From: Erysipelotrichaceae bacterium
Lineage (GTDB): Bacteria > Bacillota_I > Bacilli_A > Erysipelotrichales > Erysipelotrichaceae
Assembly: GCA_020026035.1 (NCBI GenBank)
Contig: JAHHRC010000082.1
Span: 1-5,860, forward strand
Reading direction: 5' to 3'
Length of the DNA: 5,860 bases
Under the pieces are notes generated by a model that was given only the letters and a program-made list of their open reading frames with translations, ran no database searches and was not told the DNA's origin. A program made the translations under genes and the position numbers. Each line of letters begins with the position of its first letter. Within the stretch, counting starts at the first letter, position 1. Below are positions 5,442-5,860 of this stretch, piece by piece.

Positions 5442-5860
5442 ATGAGTGAATTTGTAGTTGCTATGCACAGTTTATTGTATTTAGATGAACAGGATAAGCG
5501 TTGCTCATCTGCTCTAATCGCTGAGAGTCTTGCAGTACAGTCTTCGTTGGTACGTAAGGTGCTTGGTTGTTTAGAACGTCATCATGTAGTTACATGTCAA
5601 AAAGGTAAGTTAGGTGGTTATACACTAATCAAGAATTTGGAAGATATCACATTGGGTGATATTCAAGATTCTTTGGATAAGCCACTTCTAACGGTTTATA
5701 AGAACGAGCGTGGAATCGATATGGACAATCAATTGTCGCGTACGATGAATCCTTATGTGGATTTATTGTGTGGGGAATTGAATGAGGAAATCGTTAAGTA
5801 TCTACGCACGATCACATTGGAAGATGTGAAGAATAAGATTTCTGAAATTGATCCAATGCG
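5442..5860 (+). CDS. Rrf2 family transcriptional regulator, 3'-truncated by the window end
   Basis: An open frame of 139 complete codons runs off the right edge without a stop. It begins at ATG 5442 with AGGTGA at 5432-5437. It fits the Rrf2 winged-helix pattern: an N-terminal helix (VVAMHSLLYL), a helix-turn-helix from about 22 to 45 (SSALIAESLAVQSSLVRKVL), the wing KGKLGGYTL at 54-62, and the ITLGDIQDSL segment at 69-78 that leads to the dimer helix. Rrf2 proteins are about 130-165 residues, so most of the protein is present. The three cysteines that bind [2Fe-2S] in IscR/NsrR (near residues 92-104) are absent; the cysteines seen are C21, C43, C52 and C110. It may therefore be a cluster-free member of the CymR/YwnA kind. 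Its targets are unknown; downstream genes lie outside the window. Confidence 0.85.
   Translation, partial: MSEFVVAMHSLLYLDEQDKRCSSALIAESLAVQSSLVRKVLGCLERHHVVTCQKGKLGGYTLIKNLEDITLGDIQDSLDKPLLTVYKNERGIDMDNQLSRTMNPYVDLLCGELNEEIVKYLRTITLEDVKNKISEIDPM

Noticed and set aside
1..5860. Mobile elements, CRISPR arrays, toxin-antitoxin or defence genes
   Set aside because: I saw no transposase or integrase motifs, no terminal inverted repeats, no regularly spaced repeats and no defence-type domains; the window reads as housekeeping chromosome.

Overview
This window looks like ordinary chromosomal DNA of a low-GC Gram-positive bacterium (Bacillota, more likely a Clostridia or Erysipelotrichia type than a Bacillus). 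Strong purine-rich Shine-Dalgarno sites, heavy use of AAG and CGT codons, a membrane-anchored HtrA with a cytoplasmic N-terminus, and an anaerobe-type three-gene flavoprotein cluster all point that way. The placement is an inference; there is no rRNA or other taxonomic marker here.

Left third (1-3125, + strand): a three-gene operon. It encodes a GlpA-like FAD oxidoreductase with a C-terminal BFD-like [2Fe-2S] domain, a second FAD/NAD(P) pyridine nucleotide-disulfide-type oxidoreductase, and a small four-cysteine DUF1667 protein. The genes are separated by single bases (stop-T-ATG at both junctions) and end at a good intrinsic terminator. The set resembles E. coli GlpABC in outline but lacks the membrane anchor GlpC. 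It most likely encodes a soluble glycerol-3-phosphate dehydrogenase that passes electrons through flavins and Fe-S clusters to a pyridine nucleotide. The operon promoter and any glpK/glpF partner lie upstream of the window.

Middle (3131-4414, - strand): htrA, a one-TM, one-PDZ serine protease with its full catalytic triad. It converges on the flavoprotein operon, and each unit has its own directional terminator. Two near-copies of TTTTCACA, 11 bp apart, sit at its promoter and suggest an envelope-stress response regulator site.

Right third (4390-5860, + strand): divergent from htrA is a TVP38/TMEM64 (VTT-domain) membrane protein whose best start coincides with the predicted transcription start, so its mRNA may be leaderless. 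Then comes a 280-bp AT-rich gap holding two extended -10 promoters and hairpins, and finally an Rrf2-family regulator cut off by the window edge. No mobile element, CRISPR array, tRNA or rRNA was seen. The most interesting points are the DUF1667 electron-transfer trio, the possibly leaderless VTT gene, and the unexplained promoter-plus-hairpin unit ahead of the Rrf2 gene.
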